DNA of 64,000 nucleotides. Origin: Zymoseptoria tritici IPO323. Taxonomy: Eukaryota > Ascomycota > Dothideomycetes > Mycosphaerellales > Mycosphaerellaceae. The first letter of the stretch is position 1. Every line of letters starts with the position of its first letter. The notes beneath the pieces are model-generated. The model ran no database searches. It saw only the letters and a program-made list of their open reading frames with translations, and was not told where the DNA came from. The stretch spans positions 310,001 to 374,000 of the forward strand of contig NC_018209.1 in NCBI RefSeq assembly GCF_000219625.1, written 5' to 3'. Below, piece after piece: positions 53,151-64,000 of this stretch. A program made the position numbers and the translations under genes.

Positions 53151-55601
53151 TCTCAACCCGGCGATCGAGCAACAACTCCCTCACCACCCTCCAGAACAAC
53201 TCTTCGTCGGCCACCCTCACCAACACCTCCCCTTCGCCCGCTGCCAACAACAGCGCGGCCTCCACCAACGGCTCGCGCTCCAACACGCCCGCCTCCACCA
53301 ACGGCACGAGCAACCTCCGCCCCGGTATCCCATCGCCGTCTCAATCCTCCAATAACGCTTCCTCCGCCTCCCTCTCCACCTCCGCTTCCAATACCTCCCT
53401 GGCGATGAACCCCAATCAGCCGCAAGGTCGTCCGCCCTCGTATCAATACGCCAACGGCGGCACTCCTCCGAACAACAACCTCGGTGCTCCCGGTCACCCT
53501 CAAGGTCGTCCTACCAGTCCAATGCCTCCACCACCGATCAACACCGGCGGCGGTCACGCATACGCTCCTCAACATCAGCAGCAGCTGTACCACCAACCCG
53601 CTCCTCCTGGGTATCCTCTCAATCAGCAGCCTCAGTCGGCTCAGCCGCACGGCTATGGATATGGTACGGGAGTACAAGGACCCAACTCATACAATCGTCT
53701 GGCTGAGGTGGAAGGAAACAACCGGAACAAGGCTCAGCTGATTGTCGGCATTGATTTTGTATGTCACGATGGAGGAGATGACAATGTACAGAACATTTCA
53801 CTGACTGTCATTCACACAGGGCACTACATTCTCCGGCGTCGCATTCGCCTTTGCTACCAATACTGAAGCGAAAGAGGACATCATCGTTGAGTGGCCTGGC
53901 GCAGGTACTCAGACAAAACAAAAGGTGAGTACACGATGGAGAGGATATCACTTTTACACCCCCTGACATCCATTCCAGATCCCAACTGTACTCTATTACG
54001 ATCAAAACCAGCAAGTCGTAGGATGGGGACCCGACATCGCCGAAGCACTGGCGCCCACCGGCTACCCGAAGCCAGGCGTACAAAAGGTGGAGTGGTTCAA
54101 ATTGCAACTCATGCTGAGCGGAAACACCTATATCGATCCCATCAACCTTCCACCGCTTCCTCCGGGTAAGTCGGAGATTGATGTCGCCGCCGATTACCTC
54201 TTCAAACTTCGACAGGCGATGCGCAATCAATTGCAAAAGAGCTTGGGAGAGGTCTTCAATCGTGAGGAGCGAAACATTAAATACTTCTTGACGGTGCCTG
54301 CTATTTGGAACGACGCTGGCAAAGCTGCGACCCGTGCGGCTGCCATCCAAGCTGGTTTTCTCCGCGATGAGAACGACAACCGTTTGACTCTGATCACCGA
54401 ACCCGAAGCAGCAGCCATGTTCTGCGCCAAGACTGGTCTGTTGAACCTCAAGGTGCATGATGCCATTCTCATCGTGGATTGCGGTGGTGGTACTGTCGAT
54501 TTGATCGCCTACGAAGTCGAGGAGGAGAACCCGTTCACAGTCGCAGAGTGCACAGCCGGATCTGGTGACTCTTGTGGTTCAACAGCACTCAACCGCAACT
54601 TCTCCAACATTCTCCGTGCGAAGATTCGCAAGATGAAACTCCCTGATGGATCCAAGACTGCAGGCAAAGTCTACGCCAAGTGCATCATGGACTTTGAGAA
54701 CCGGATAAAGGCAGATTTCCGCAACAACGGCCAGAAGTGGGCTGTGGATGTCGGTATTGAGGCAGAGTTCCCTGAAGCCGGCATCGAAGAAGGATACATG
54801 ACCTTTACCAACGAGGAGATTCTGCAGTGCTTCGAGCCTGTGGTGAACCGAATTCTCGAGCTGGTTAGGAACCAGATCATTGCGATCCAGGCGCAAAACC
54901 GAGCCCTGCAGGTGAGTGAAGTCATCTCCCTCAATCAGTATCATCACTAACACATCATCCAGAACGTCCTCGTCGTCGGAGGTTTCGGCGCCTCGGAATA
55001 CCTCTTTCAACAAATCAAACTCCACGTCCCACCGCAATTCCAAAACAAAGTCGTCCGACCCATGGACTCGGTCGCCGCTATCGTCAAAGGCGCTGTCACG
55101 GCCGGTATCACCGAGCGGGTCATCACCTCCCGCGTCGCCCGTCGACACTACCTCATGGCCACCCTCCAACCCTTCAAAGAAGGCCACCACCCAGAACAAT
55201 ACCGCGTGCCCTCCCTCGACGGCAAAGACCGATGCAAATACACCCGCCAAATTTTCGTCCAAAAAGGTCAGCGCGTCAAGATTGGCGAGCCGGTCAAGGT
55301 GTCCTTTTTCCGACAAGTCGCTCCCGGCGCGACGCTCATGTATGAGGATGTCCTGTATGCTTGCGACGAGGATGTCTGTCCCGAGTACACCAAGGACCCG
55401 CGCATCAAGGAGATTGTCACGTTGACGAGTGATTTGTCGCGGAAGAATTTGGAAAAGGATTTTGAGAGAATGGATACGCCGCAGGGGACATTTTACCGGG
55501 TGTACTTTGATATTTATCTTACTTTGGATGGGAGTGAGTTTAATGCGGAGTTGGTGTGTCAGGGTGAGGTTATGGGGAGGTGTAGTGCGAGGTTTCGGTA
55601 G
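53111..55601 (+). CDS. Hsp70-like ATPase of HSPA12 type
   Basis: Four exons, 53111-53758, 53820-53924, 53979-54911 and 54963-55601, give 774 residues. All junctions fall between codons. Residues 1-205 are disordered and rich in Ser, Asn, Gln and Pro. The actin/Hsp70 ATPase fold follows: phosphate-1 IVGIDFGTTFSGVAFA (split by intron 1 after DF), phosphate-2 LIVDCGGGTVDLIAYE, and the adenosine motif NVLVVGGFGASEYL. The canonical substrate-binding domain and lid are absent; the end is DGSEFNAELVCQGEVMGR. This layout matches the HSPA12A/B-like divergent Hsp70s expanded in fungi, whose clients are unknown. GTR2 converges on it. Confidence 0.9.
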
Positions 55602-56773
55602 ATGTGGTGAGAGGAGGAGGGTGGTCATGAGGGGGAGTTTAGGGGAGCGGAGATGGCGAGGATGTGGGGCGTGGAAAAGGAATGGAGTTCAACGACGAGG
55701 GATGAGCTGGCGGGACGGGAGGACTCGGTCACGACGGGGCCGAGGAACACAAGTTGTCAAGTGTGTTCCGTATCAGCGGACCGACAGAAGACACGAGATG
55801 AGTGCTCGCCGCCGCCGCCGCCGGTCTTTTGTGCTGAGCAGTGACTGACGCGATGGATGCTTGCTTGCTTGCTTGCTTCTTGATACTACTCTTTTTATTG
55901 TTGTTGTTGTTGTTGTTGTTTCTTCTTTCCATCGTCGTCCGAGAGATACCACTGGTACAGGTGTTTTTTTTTTAATAGCGGTTGTGTGTCTGTCTCGATT
56001 GTATTGTATTGTATTGTATTGTATTGTAGCTTGTATTGAAAGGATGTTGGGAAAGCGGTCTTTTGCGTGGAAGTATTACATGATATTGGGGAAGAGTGGG
56101 GGGATGAAGAGAGGGTTTGTATCTTGCGTGAGGAGGAGTGCGAGGGGGAGGAGGAGGGGTGCGTGGGTGGGGAGGAGTGTGTGGGTGGGGAGGAGTGCGA
56201 GGGGGAGGAGTGTGAGGGTGAGGAGGACGGATTGGGCAAGGAGGCCGGATTGATGAAGTTGTCCAAGGCTGGGACTGATGATTGAAAAAATGGAGATGTA
56301 TTGGTGCATATTGAGTTCGTGTCCCACTGCCGTGTTCGAGGCGTGTGGATAGGTATGGTTGACTAGGTTTTGATCGAAATTGTTGAGGTGCTTTTGCTTC
56401 GCTAGTTCTATGGAACTATCTGACCTGGCTTGACATGATACGACTTCTTGACTTGCGTGAGGTCGAGAGCTGACGTTCGACTTGTGGCCTACCTTAAGCC
56501 TCTGACCAACTTCATTCTCGAAGTGACTTGAATTCGAACTTGGAAACAGACGGGAAAAGGGAGGAGTTTTGGCATGAGTATGTTGTTAGAAAGGATATGG
56601 ATGCGATACGTGCTCGCCTTCTGCATTACCTCCAGCTACCGACATCGCCGTACATGATTAAGACAAGATTCGGATGGATTTGGTCTTGTAATGAATGCAG
56701 ATTCATGAAATGCCCTTCCTATCCTCCTCTTTTCTTGCCCTGTCCTCTCTCGCGCCGGCGCCCTTCCTCCCGA
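55602..56773. other. Convergent 3' region with microsatellites
   Basis: 1.2 kb between the ends of the Hsp70-like and GTR2 genes. It contains (TTGC)n at about 55859-55878, (TTG)n at about 55898-55920, five GTATT units at 56001-56025, and a strand-asymmetric G-rich tract (GGGGAGGAGTG-like units) at about 56098-56230. No gene is supported. Confidence 0.5.
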
Positions 56774-58195
56774 CTACAACTTAAACATCTTCACCAACGC
56801 CACATGCAGTATACTCGCATTATAATCGATCAGCACCCTCTTGTCCGCCGTGCTGCCTTGTCCCATCACACAGATGAGGGAGAGATACCTAGATTCAATC
56901 CTTCCAGTCAGCAAAAAAAAGCTCGAGCACTCCTCGGAACCATCCCATCCAACACAGCACAGCGAGAACTTACTCATTCACCTCCCTCGCATAAACATAC
57001 GTATTCCCACTCCCGTCGTACGTGATCAGACTCTCGCCTACACTCCCGCTTTCCACCTCTTTCTCTTCTCCTTGCCCACTCTTACCTTTCCCGCCTGTCC
57101 TCCACCCATAGATTTGCTTCACGTCCACCACGACATCCACATAGTCCGCACACGCTTCATAGTCCTTCAGGAACGTCGGACTCGCGTCCGTGGCGAGGTA
57201 GATCTTGCTCACGGTGTCGAAGAGGTAGGCTTTTTGAATGCGACACGCGGAGCAGAGTTTGTTGAGAAGAGCTTCCATCGCCGGGAGTTGAGGGACGAGT
57301 TTCTGGACGACTTTGGACATCGCTTCGTAGACGGAGTGGTCGAAGATCGATGTTTGGTAGAACGCTATCCCCCGATCGCCGTACCCGGCATCCGCCAGTT
57401 CGTCCGTCACACGTTGCCGTACGTCTCGGAAGGTGTCGTATTTGTACTCTTCGGACAAGCCGTCGGTTTTGTGGATGAAGACTTCAAAGTTGATTCGGGG
57501 GTGGTATTGGAGGAGGTGTACCGCTGTTTGGATGAGGAGGGAGATGGAGGCAAAGTACTCGTCTTGCATGTCGAGGACCCATATTAGGGAGCCGGCGGTG
57601 GCGAAGAGGGAGTCGTGGGTGGAGAGCGGGGCGGTGAGGGTTGTGGAGGGGAGTTCGAGGGCTTCAAAGGTCATGAAGGAGCTGGTGGGGAGTCAGTGAA
57701 GGCGGAAGTAGGGGTTTGTGGGAGGTCCATGATCTCACTCCATCGTTGCGGTCTCGATTTTGGTGGTCGGTTCGAGGTAGAGGGTTTCTGCTGGAGAGTA
57801 CTTTTCAAAGATGACTTTTTGGATGGATGATTTGCCGCTTCTGTGATGGTTGTCAGTATATCGTAACATACTTCAGTCAGAGCATTCGATGCACACCTCC
57901 TCGTCCCCATGAAGATCAACTTCGGATTCCCCTTCCTCCTCGTCGGAGCATGTCTCGTGATACTGGCGTCATTTCCAAAGGAGAATGCTGTCTCTCCAGA
58001 GATTGATTGTTGGCTGTTCTGATAATTCTCCGTCAACAAGTCGTTCTGCGAAGATGAGCTCCCAGCGGAAGAGGCAATAGGTGTGGCGGGCGGGAATGAA
58101 GTGGGCGGATATGACAATTCGAATGGGTTGCTTCGATTGATGGGCGCGGGAGTTGGTGGAGGACTGAGAATGTTCTCCGAGAAGAGCGTGTGCAT
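56774..58195 (-). CDS. GTR2: Rag GTPase GTR2 (RagC/D homologue)
   Basis: Four minus-strand exons, 57897-58195, 57739-57840, 56974-57681 and 56774-56888, give 407 residues. After a disordered N-terminus of about 90 residues, the G domain begins [15 protein letters not shown]; intron 1 splits this P-loop, and splicing restores [19 protein letters not shown] corresponds to the switch region. [30 protein letters not shown] (HKTD base motif) and [14 protein letters not shown] follow. The C-terminal roadblock-like domain ends [19 protein letters not shown], supplied by the last exon. Gtr2 pairs with Gtr1 on the vacuole to signal amino-acid supply to TORC1. The start at 58195 is the first ATG in frame; further upstream codons lack one. 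Confidence 0.95.
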
Positions 58196-59765
58196 GATGG
58201 ATGGAAAGACTAGTTGCGACAATTGTTGATTAGAAAGATGTCAAAGACAAAGACAAGTGGGTCGCGGAACGGAGGAATGGAGATGGAGCAAAGGCACCAC
58301 ATGCATCGACAGGATGATTTGGACTTCGCCTCGTAAGGAAATAATGATCAGGTGGCAGCGTGGGAAAAGGGTGGAGTCCGTAGCACGATGTTCATGACAG
58401 AGCGGGATGAGGTGGGATGGAGGTGATGCATTGACAGGACTTACGTGGAGGAATAAAATGTGCAGTGCTCGCAGTCAATGTCGTCAACCAAGCAGGCAGC
58501 TGTCCGTTGTATTCGACAGATCACATCGACAAGTCCCGCGGACCAACCGGTACGATGTAAGCGTGATCAACTCGCATACCTGCCGCACCACTCCCGTCGC
58601 TCACTCACGCACAGCAGGAAGGAAGGAGTAATCGGCGGAGTTCCATTGGTGGATGGAGAAGAGAAGAAGATGATTCCCTTACCTCCATCATAGCGGTGGC
58701 AGTCAACCAGAGAGTGCTGATGCCAAATCGGGAGCGGACCTCGTGGGCACAGATCTCATACCGAGACTTTCTCCCAGGGCGTTCCTTGCTGCGCGGGGAA
58801 GACGAGCCGGCGGCAGTGCCAGAGTGCCAGACTTATCAGACCGCTTCTTCGGACGAGTCGACTGAAAGAGAAGTTGGGGCGAAGATTCCTTGTCGTAGAT
58901 CTTGTATCGTGTATCGTTGTATAGTCGGGCGTGGTTGGGCTTTGGTAGCGGGAGGGCGGAAAGTGCGGTCAGCCGGGACGACGTCGAGGGTTGACGGGAA
59001 GGTTTCAGGTCCGGGCTGCCGGGATGGTGCACACAATGGAAGGAATGTGTCGGTGAAGACGGGGAGTCGGAGACGTGTAACGTGTAACGTGAGGTGAAAT
59101 GCACACACCTCACCTCAGGTTGCGACGAGTACTTAGCTTAGGTTCTAGCCGAATGCTTCTAGGTGCTGCTGCCTGGGGCATCACCTCATATTCTTGTGGC
59201 CTGAGGTTTGCTTAGTCACAGCCTCAAGCGATGAAACGCACTTGATCTGCCTCAAACGTCCTCGATCCATATCAAAAGCACCGCACCCAAGCTCTCCGCT
59301 GCGATATACCTGCGAGCGTCCTCGAGCTGGAGGTTTCACGTCGAAGTCTCAGAGGGCATACCCCCGTCCTGGGACGCGACGGAAGTACACCACGCAGCGT
59401 CTCCCATCATCTATGGTGGATTCATGACCTCAGACCTGCATGGACGGTGCTGGTGGTCATGCGTAGACCTCACTGTGCGCACTGTGCGTGAAGTTTGCAT
59501 GGCCATCTTGCAGCGACGGACCTGGGAAACGCAGCACAATGGCCATGATTAGAAACATTCTCCCGCCAACGACCCTGCGTCTTTTCCGCTCTGTGCGGCG
59601 GCGTGCGAGAAAGCCATCTTCGTCTTTCTGCATATATAAGTATCGCCCACATGCTCTCCAGTTGCTGCAGAATCAACAACAACCGTCAAACACCCACCAC
59701 CACATCAAAGTCCACACCAACGGAACCACCATCCAAACACCACCTCCCAACATCCAACCGACAAG
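58196..59765. promoter_or_regulatory. GTR2 promoter and metallothionein-like promoter
   Basis: 1.57 kb between divergent genes. TATATAA at 59633-59639 lies 127 bases before the ATG at 59766. Several ACCTCA or TGAGGT hexamers occur at about 59106-59116, 59181, 59203, 59430 and 59468. The leader after about 59665 is rich in C and A. ORFs in this stretch look random. Confidence 0.45.
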
Positions 59766-59970
59766 ATGCAGTTCTTCAACTACGCCACCACTCTGCTCGT
59801 CGCCCTGTGCGCCGTCGCCGCTCAAGCCCAGGATTGCTCCTGCCTATGCCCAGGCGACCTCTGCGCCTGCGTACGTTGAACCCAACCCCCCTTCCACACC
59901 TCACGGACAACACCATAGACTGATTATGCCGCTCTTCTAGTGCCAAGCTGGAAACTGCAAGTGCGGGTAG
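59766..59970 (+). CDS. Small secreted Cys-rich, metallothionein-like peptide
   Basis: Two exons, 59766-59870 and 59941-59970, give only 44 residues. Residues 1-20 are a signal peptide (MQFFNYATTLLVALCAVAAQ). The 22-residue mature part, from about AQ-DCSC, has eight Cys in C-x-C and CC spacing: DCSCLCPGDLCAC then CQAGNCKCG. That density is typical of fungal copper metallothioneins, which usually are cytosolic and lack a signal peptide. The intron (GTACGT to CTTCTAG) separates CAC and CQAG and is in phase. A TATA box 127 bases upstream and a CA-rich leader support a real, probably inducible gene. Alternatives are a small secreted effector-like or wall peptide. Metal binding is inferred. Confidence 0.75.
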
Positions 59971-61002
59971 GCGCCCTCGCGCCTGGGAGGAGGAATTCCG
60001 GGACGACCAGACAAGGAGGGGGACGAGAGGAATGACGGATGGAGGACGTGAGAAGGATTGTCTTGCAACGGCGGCTGGACTGCTTGACCATGGCGATTTC
60101 GCACCCTGGAACGTTGAATGTCACTACAGCATCCTTAGTCTGTGATGTTGATTGAGCATCGTTTCCAAACCACCGTGTCCCCGCCCGCTCTCGTTCGTGA
60201 TGTGTCATCGCTCGGTCTCGTCTTGAAATTTCGCTGTCACAGTATTCCTGGCTCTCACAGCATCAGTGCGGGAAACCCCTCTTCGAGTCTGCCAGATGTA
60301 GGTCGAGGCGAGAATTTCCTCGACTGTGCAGACAAGGTTGCGATGGCTTTCATTCCGCCGGTTGTGTTGCTCCTCATCAAGACTCCAGTTTCAGTCGTAC
60401 GTGCCCTCCACCGCCCCTTGTTTGCTCGCCTCCTTGAGATCTTTACGAAGTACCTTGAAAATCGGAACTTGTCTTCACTGCCTCACGCAAACTGCGTCAG
60501 GATCGAGGGCTTGACGGTGACGTAGCGTTTTGACTTGGGAAGGAGTGGATGTTTGAAGTGAAGGCAGGGGAGATTGGCTTGTGATAAGACGCAGATGAGC
60601 ATCCTTTGCTACGAATAGATGCTCCGTCCAACACTCTCCGAAGCGTACTGTACAAGCATCGGTGTCAAAGCTGGGCAGTGCTTGCTGAAGTCAAAGACGA
60701 CAGAGCCAATTCGCCTCAAGTAGGCAGGCTACATGCGATCGAGCTCCGAGAAGTTGTCACCCAAGACACCATCACTTTGCCCATCTGGTCATCGTATCCA
60801 ACAGAGGTAATGTTCTCCCTCCTGGTCGTCGCATATAACAAAGGTAATGTTCGGGACGCGGGCAGCCTCGCTTCTGAACCAGAACCTAAGAGTTCCGAGC
60901 TGTCCTCTGTCTCCCATGTTCGACCCCTCTTTTCGATCGAACGCTCCAAAATGATCTGCTACTCTCTGTGCTCTATTCCAGACGAAGCCCGCGAGCTGGC
61001 CA
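59971..61002. other. Intergenic
   Basis: 1 kb between the peptide gene and the end of the minus-strand gene at 61003. ORFs of up to 128 codons are present but lack any family features. Confidence 0.4.
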
Positions 61003-62940
61003 TCAACTCCTCTCCAGTTCATGCCGGACTTCCAGCAGCGTCTTGTAGAAGGACTGATGTAGCTCATACTCCAGCCCAGAACGCGGAAACCGGTCCATTG
61101 CCTCCTTCCGCCCCTCGATTGCGATCGCAAGATTTGCGCAGAGCTTCATGAGGCGAGGATCGCTACTGTAGGAGGAAGGTCCGAACTTCGTACGTACAGC
61201 TCGGGCTAATTGCCTGAAGACTGGTGTCTTCATTTTCTCCGGCGAGCAGTCATCGTAATCTGAAGGGTGGGCTAGACTCAGGAGCTGGCGTGCGACTTCG
61301 ATCCCAGCAGGTTTGTACGTTTTGTGGATGTTCTTCTTACTCATGGAGGCCCATGGTATGACCGCTGTATTCGCCAGCTGGACTGGCTTCGGGAGTCGTG
61401 GCGTAGGTTGCTGAATGGTCGGCTTGATGACTGTGGTTGCTGAGACCTGAACCTCAATCCGAGGAGGCGCAGTATCCTCGCTCGCTCCACTTTCTGGACC
61501 TGGAGCTGGGGTACAAGAAATTGCTGCCCGGACGACCGGTGTTGGATCGAGATCTGCTCTGCACACGATTGGACGCAGGTACGGAGTGGGCGGATATTCC
61601 CATCGCCCAGGTGGAGCTGAGACATCTCGGCTGGGAGATAAAGGATTCAGCGATACCGAGGGAGTAATACGATCCACAGTCAAGGGTACTAGGAGTCGAC
61701 AAGCAGCTGGCAGGGTCCATCTTTTTCGGGGTGCGCCAAGAACACTGGTTGTAGCAGGGAGAAGGGTAGTATGAGGCGCACGAATGCCATGCTCATCTGT
61801 AGTAGGAATCGGGTTCGCCACTGCAGTGAGGGTCAATGCTGCTTGCGGAGATGTAGGTGGCCGAGCTTCAGTGGCGACCGTCGCTGGCTGATCGAGTGTA
61901 GGGTGACTGATCAGCTTGGCAGTCGGATGGACCACAGCACGCGGCTGAGGAACGTTCTTCCTGGCCGATGTCCTCGTCACATTGATCAGTCTGGGCTCGG
62001 AGACCAAGGAAGAAAGCTCTCGAAGACACTCAAGAACCGCTGGCGTGTCGCCGAACTTTTTCCGAAGGAGCCTACTTAGCATAGAAAGGAGGACGGCGCA
62101 AAGCGTTCGTCGGTCGTCCAGCTTGTTCTCAGCATTGAGCTGATCTAACAAGAAGTGAGGTAGGCATTCTATCATGTAGTCTCGTGGAGTTCCCACTGGA
62201 GTACCACTGCAAGCTTCTTCTTCATTGTGAGTGGCAGTCTCCTTGACAACGGACTGCTCTGCAATCAACGGTGCCGCCGCCACCAGGATGACAGACGCTG
62301 CTTCAGCATCAGTGCTGACACTCGCAATACGCTGCGCATTCCTTTCTGCTGCAAGACTGCCAGTTGAGAAGCCTGGAGGCCACGGCGGATTGGGGTAAGG
62401 ATCAGGCATGGCATCCGCAAGCAATTTCTCGATGAACCAAAAGAACGAACCGATGAATCCGTGTGGTTCTGGGTCCATCCCAAGACCAGGCTCATGGCTA
62501 AGCGGTGGGCGGAAAGTCACTCCTGAAAGCTCAATATCATTGCGGGCTTGTAGGATAGTGCGGCACAGCATTGGATCTGGCGGAAATAGGAGGACGTACT
62601 GAACCCGAAGCTTGGCAGCAGCCCGGTAGGCGCGCTGGAATCCCATCACAGTAGGGATATCAGAATTGCTGTCGATTCGAGCAAGCTCTTGACGTGGAGT
62701 CTCGAGCGCGGTCATGAGCGCAGCTCGTCGAATGTCATGTTCGCGATCATTATGACTCTTGGCTGGATCTGACGCAGAGACCTCGAGGAGCATAGAAGTG
62801 AACTCTGCGATGAGTTTTGGGTATCTCCGAGCGGCATGTTGACGCTGTTCGAGATGTTCGCGATATTGACGCTGATGTGGCGTTTCGATCCAGCCTGTGT
62901 GCGGTGCGGAATCAGCGAGGCCGGGCAGAACGGGCGCCAT
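61003..62940 (-). CDS. Uncharacterised 645-residue protein
   Basis: Single exon, 645 residues, with a good start context (CACC before ATGGCG). There is no signal peptide or membrane helix. The N-terminal part (about 1-190) is helical and ordered (PKLIAEFTSMLLEVSASDPA, AYRAAAKLRVQYVLLFPPDP). A second ordered block is near 255-320 (YMIECLPHFLLDQLNAENKL, RRTLCAVLLSMLSRLLRKKF). Residues about 330-530 are Pro/Thr-rich and probably disordered. The C-terminal 110 residues are ordered and basic (KNIHKTYKPAGIEVARQLLS, YELHQSFYKTLLEVRHELER). No catalytic motif or named domain is recognised. The long open frame with even composition makes it a real gene despite unknown function. Confidence 0.68.
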   Translation of the reverse strand: MAPVLPGLADSAPHTGWIETPHQRQYREHLEQRQHAARRYPKLIAEFTSMLLEVSASDPAKSHNDREHDIRRAALMTALETPRQELARIDSNSDIPTVMGFQRAYRAAAKLRVQYVLLFPPDPMLCRTILQARNDIELSGVTFRPPLSHEPGLGMDPEPHGFIGSFFWFIEKLLADAMPDPYPNPPWPPGFSTGSLAAERNAQRIASVSTDAEAASVILVAAAPLIAEQSVVKETATHNEEEACSGTPVGTPRDYMIECLPHFLLDQLNAENKLDDRRTLCAVLLSMLSRLLRKKFGDTPAVLECLRELSSLVSEPRLINVTRTSARKNVPQPRAVVHPTAKLISHPTLDQPATVATEARPPTSPQAALTLTAVANPIPTTDEHGIRAPHTTLLPATTSVLGAPRKRWTLPAACRLLVPLTVDRITPSVSLNPLSPSRDVSAPPGRWEYPPTPYLRPIVCRADLDPTPVVRAAISCTPAPGPESGASEDTAPPRIEVQVSATTVIKPTIQQPTPRLPKPVQLANTAVIPWASMSKKNIHKTYKPAGIEVARQLLSLAHPSDYDDCSPEKMKTPVFRQLARAVRTKFGPSSYSSDPRLMKLCANLAIAIEGRKEAMDRFPRSGLEYELHQSFYKTLLEVRHELERS

Positions 62941-64000
62941 GGTGTCGAGAGTCGAAATGACGGATCATGCGCGGCAGTGACATGCAATGCGCAAATGAGG
63001 TACAGTTCGTGGTGGTGAGTGTTCTGTCGAAATTCTAGCTCATGCGTCAGTCAAACCAAGCGAAGTCACTAGCTCCATGCACTCTTTGCATGTGATCGCG
63101 CAGCCGATGAATTTTGGGACTTCTTGCTCCTCAGAAATGTTTTCGAAAGGACTTTGGGAAATTTCGAGCCCGTAACAGCAGACAGACCATGATGGATTTA
63201 CCTCTCGTCATGCACTCTACACACTCCTCCCTCCAAGTCACCGCGCGGAAACACTTTCGTGGTTTACCCTGTACCACTCCCGGCCCAAACATCCTCCCGC
63301 TTGCCTGCTACTTTGGCTGGGCCCAAGAGATATTCAGCTGCGCGGGCCGTGGGTGTTTCGACAAAGCTGCGGTTGTGCTGGAAGTGGTCTGAGGCTTTTT
63401 CGGCCTGGAAAGTCGTGGGTGTCGTGGTCTGCATGGGCTATGCTTTGCTGGAATCAAGCAGCGATGAAAGAACGCATGAACAAGAAACACGCGAGGCACT
63501 TAATGGAAGCATGCTGGCGACGGCTGTGGGTATGGTGCCTCTTCGCGTCTGCCGCGTTGTTGTGCGGGTCGTATTTGCTGAAGATGGCGATCGTGCACAT
63601 TAACGAATGTGCTATACTGGCGCTTTCTCTTGCAGATCATGGAGTTTGAAATTCGCGTCAACCCTGCACCCGCCGAATCACAGAAAGAAGATGGTGGGCA
63701 AGAAGGAGAGAGAAGTTGGCCTCGGGGTGGTGGTTTGTATTCTTCTGCCTGAGGCAGAACATCCTGCTTAGTCATATGGGCGTATCCCTTCCGTCCTTCC
63801 ACTTGCCACTGTGCCTCTTCTCTTCTCAAACAACCTGGAGTCTCGTCACTCACGCACCCTTGACGCTTACAGGGCGAGTGATATCTTTCAGCTCACTCAG
63901 CTCACATAGAATGGACCGCATCAATAATCCGCCGCGGCAACCCATCGAGTGTGCTTCGATCTGGAGTTTTGTGTCGGATCCTTGAAGAGTACCAGGTAGT
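62941..64000. other. Intergenic to window edge
   Basis: 1.06 kb upstream of the 645-residue protein. No supported gene, repeat or RNA is seen; the short ORFs on both strands look random. Confidence 0.4.

Noticed and set aside
54579..55628. 349-codon antisense frame in the Hsp70-like gene
   Set aside because: It lies opposite the conserved ATPase domain and has no family features; a shadow of codon usage.
60606..61151. 181-codon plus-strand frame before the 645-residue protein gene
   Set aside because: It overlaps the 3' end of the better-supported minus-strand gene and shows no family features.

Overview
This is nuclear DNA of a filamentous ascomycete (Pezizomycotina). The genes are compact and dense, carry one to four short introns (about 50-75 nt) with GTRAGT-like donors and YAG acceptors, and include fungal markers: SPB1, a CDC25-type Ras GEF with SH3 and WW domains, a TigA-type PDI, mitochondrial mL43, GTR2, a C2H2/fungal_trans regulator and DUF6590 proteins. 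A dothideomycete is my best guess from gene style only. I found no bacterial, plasmid, CRISPR, rRNA or convincing tRNA features.

Layout. 0.4-7.5 kb: secreted GH12 glucanase, SPB1 rRNA methyltransferase, membrane-anchored methyltransferase, secreted Ser/Gly-rich protein. 8.4-11.2 kb: C2H2/fungal_trans transcription factor (minus). 11.2-16.3 kb: a 5 kb stretch with no credible gene, holding a 336-bp MITE with an 11-bp target duplication. 16.4-25 kb: CDC25-like Ras GEF, a GH16-like protein with an altered catalytic triad, a secreted GH2 hydrolase. 25.5-32.3 kb: MAPEG protein converging on mL43, a large mucin-like PAN/lectin protein, an SDR oxidoreductase. 32.6-36 kb: a JmjC/cupin-like protein with an N-terminal minisatellite and possible coding continuation past its TGA, then a small membrane protein. 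36.6-37.7 kb: PDI. 38.4-46.6 kb: a tandemly duplicated cassette of divergent genes (DUF6590 on minus, unknown coiled-coil nuclear-type protein on plus), possibly with a third gene behind each copy. 47-49.1 kb: poly(A) polymerase. 49.1-53.1 kb: gene-poor, with a 415-bp hAT-type MITE bearing perfect 21-bp terminal repeats and an 8-bp target duplication. 53.1-58.2 kb: Hsp70-like (HSPA12-type) protein converging on the RagC-like GTPase GTR2. 59.8 kb: a 44-residue secreted metallothionein-like peptide. 61-62.9 kb: an uncharacterised 645-residue protein.

The genes do not form one pathway. The window mixes housekeeping functions (ribosome biogenesis, mRNA 3' processing, mitochondrial translation, Ras and TORC1 signalling, ER folding) with secreted carbohydrate-active and surface proteins. 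The accessory feature most likely to be undescribed is the duplicated DUF6590/coiled-coil cassette at 38.4-46.6 kb. All intron positions were deduced by eye from frame continuity, splice motifs and expected family sequence; no transcript evidence was available.
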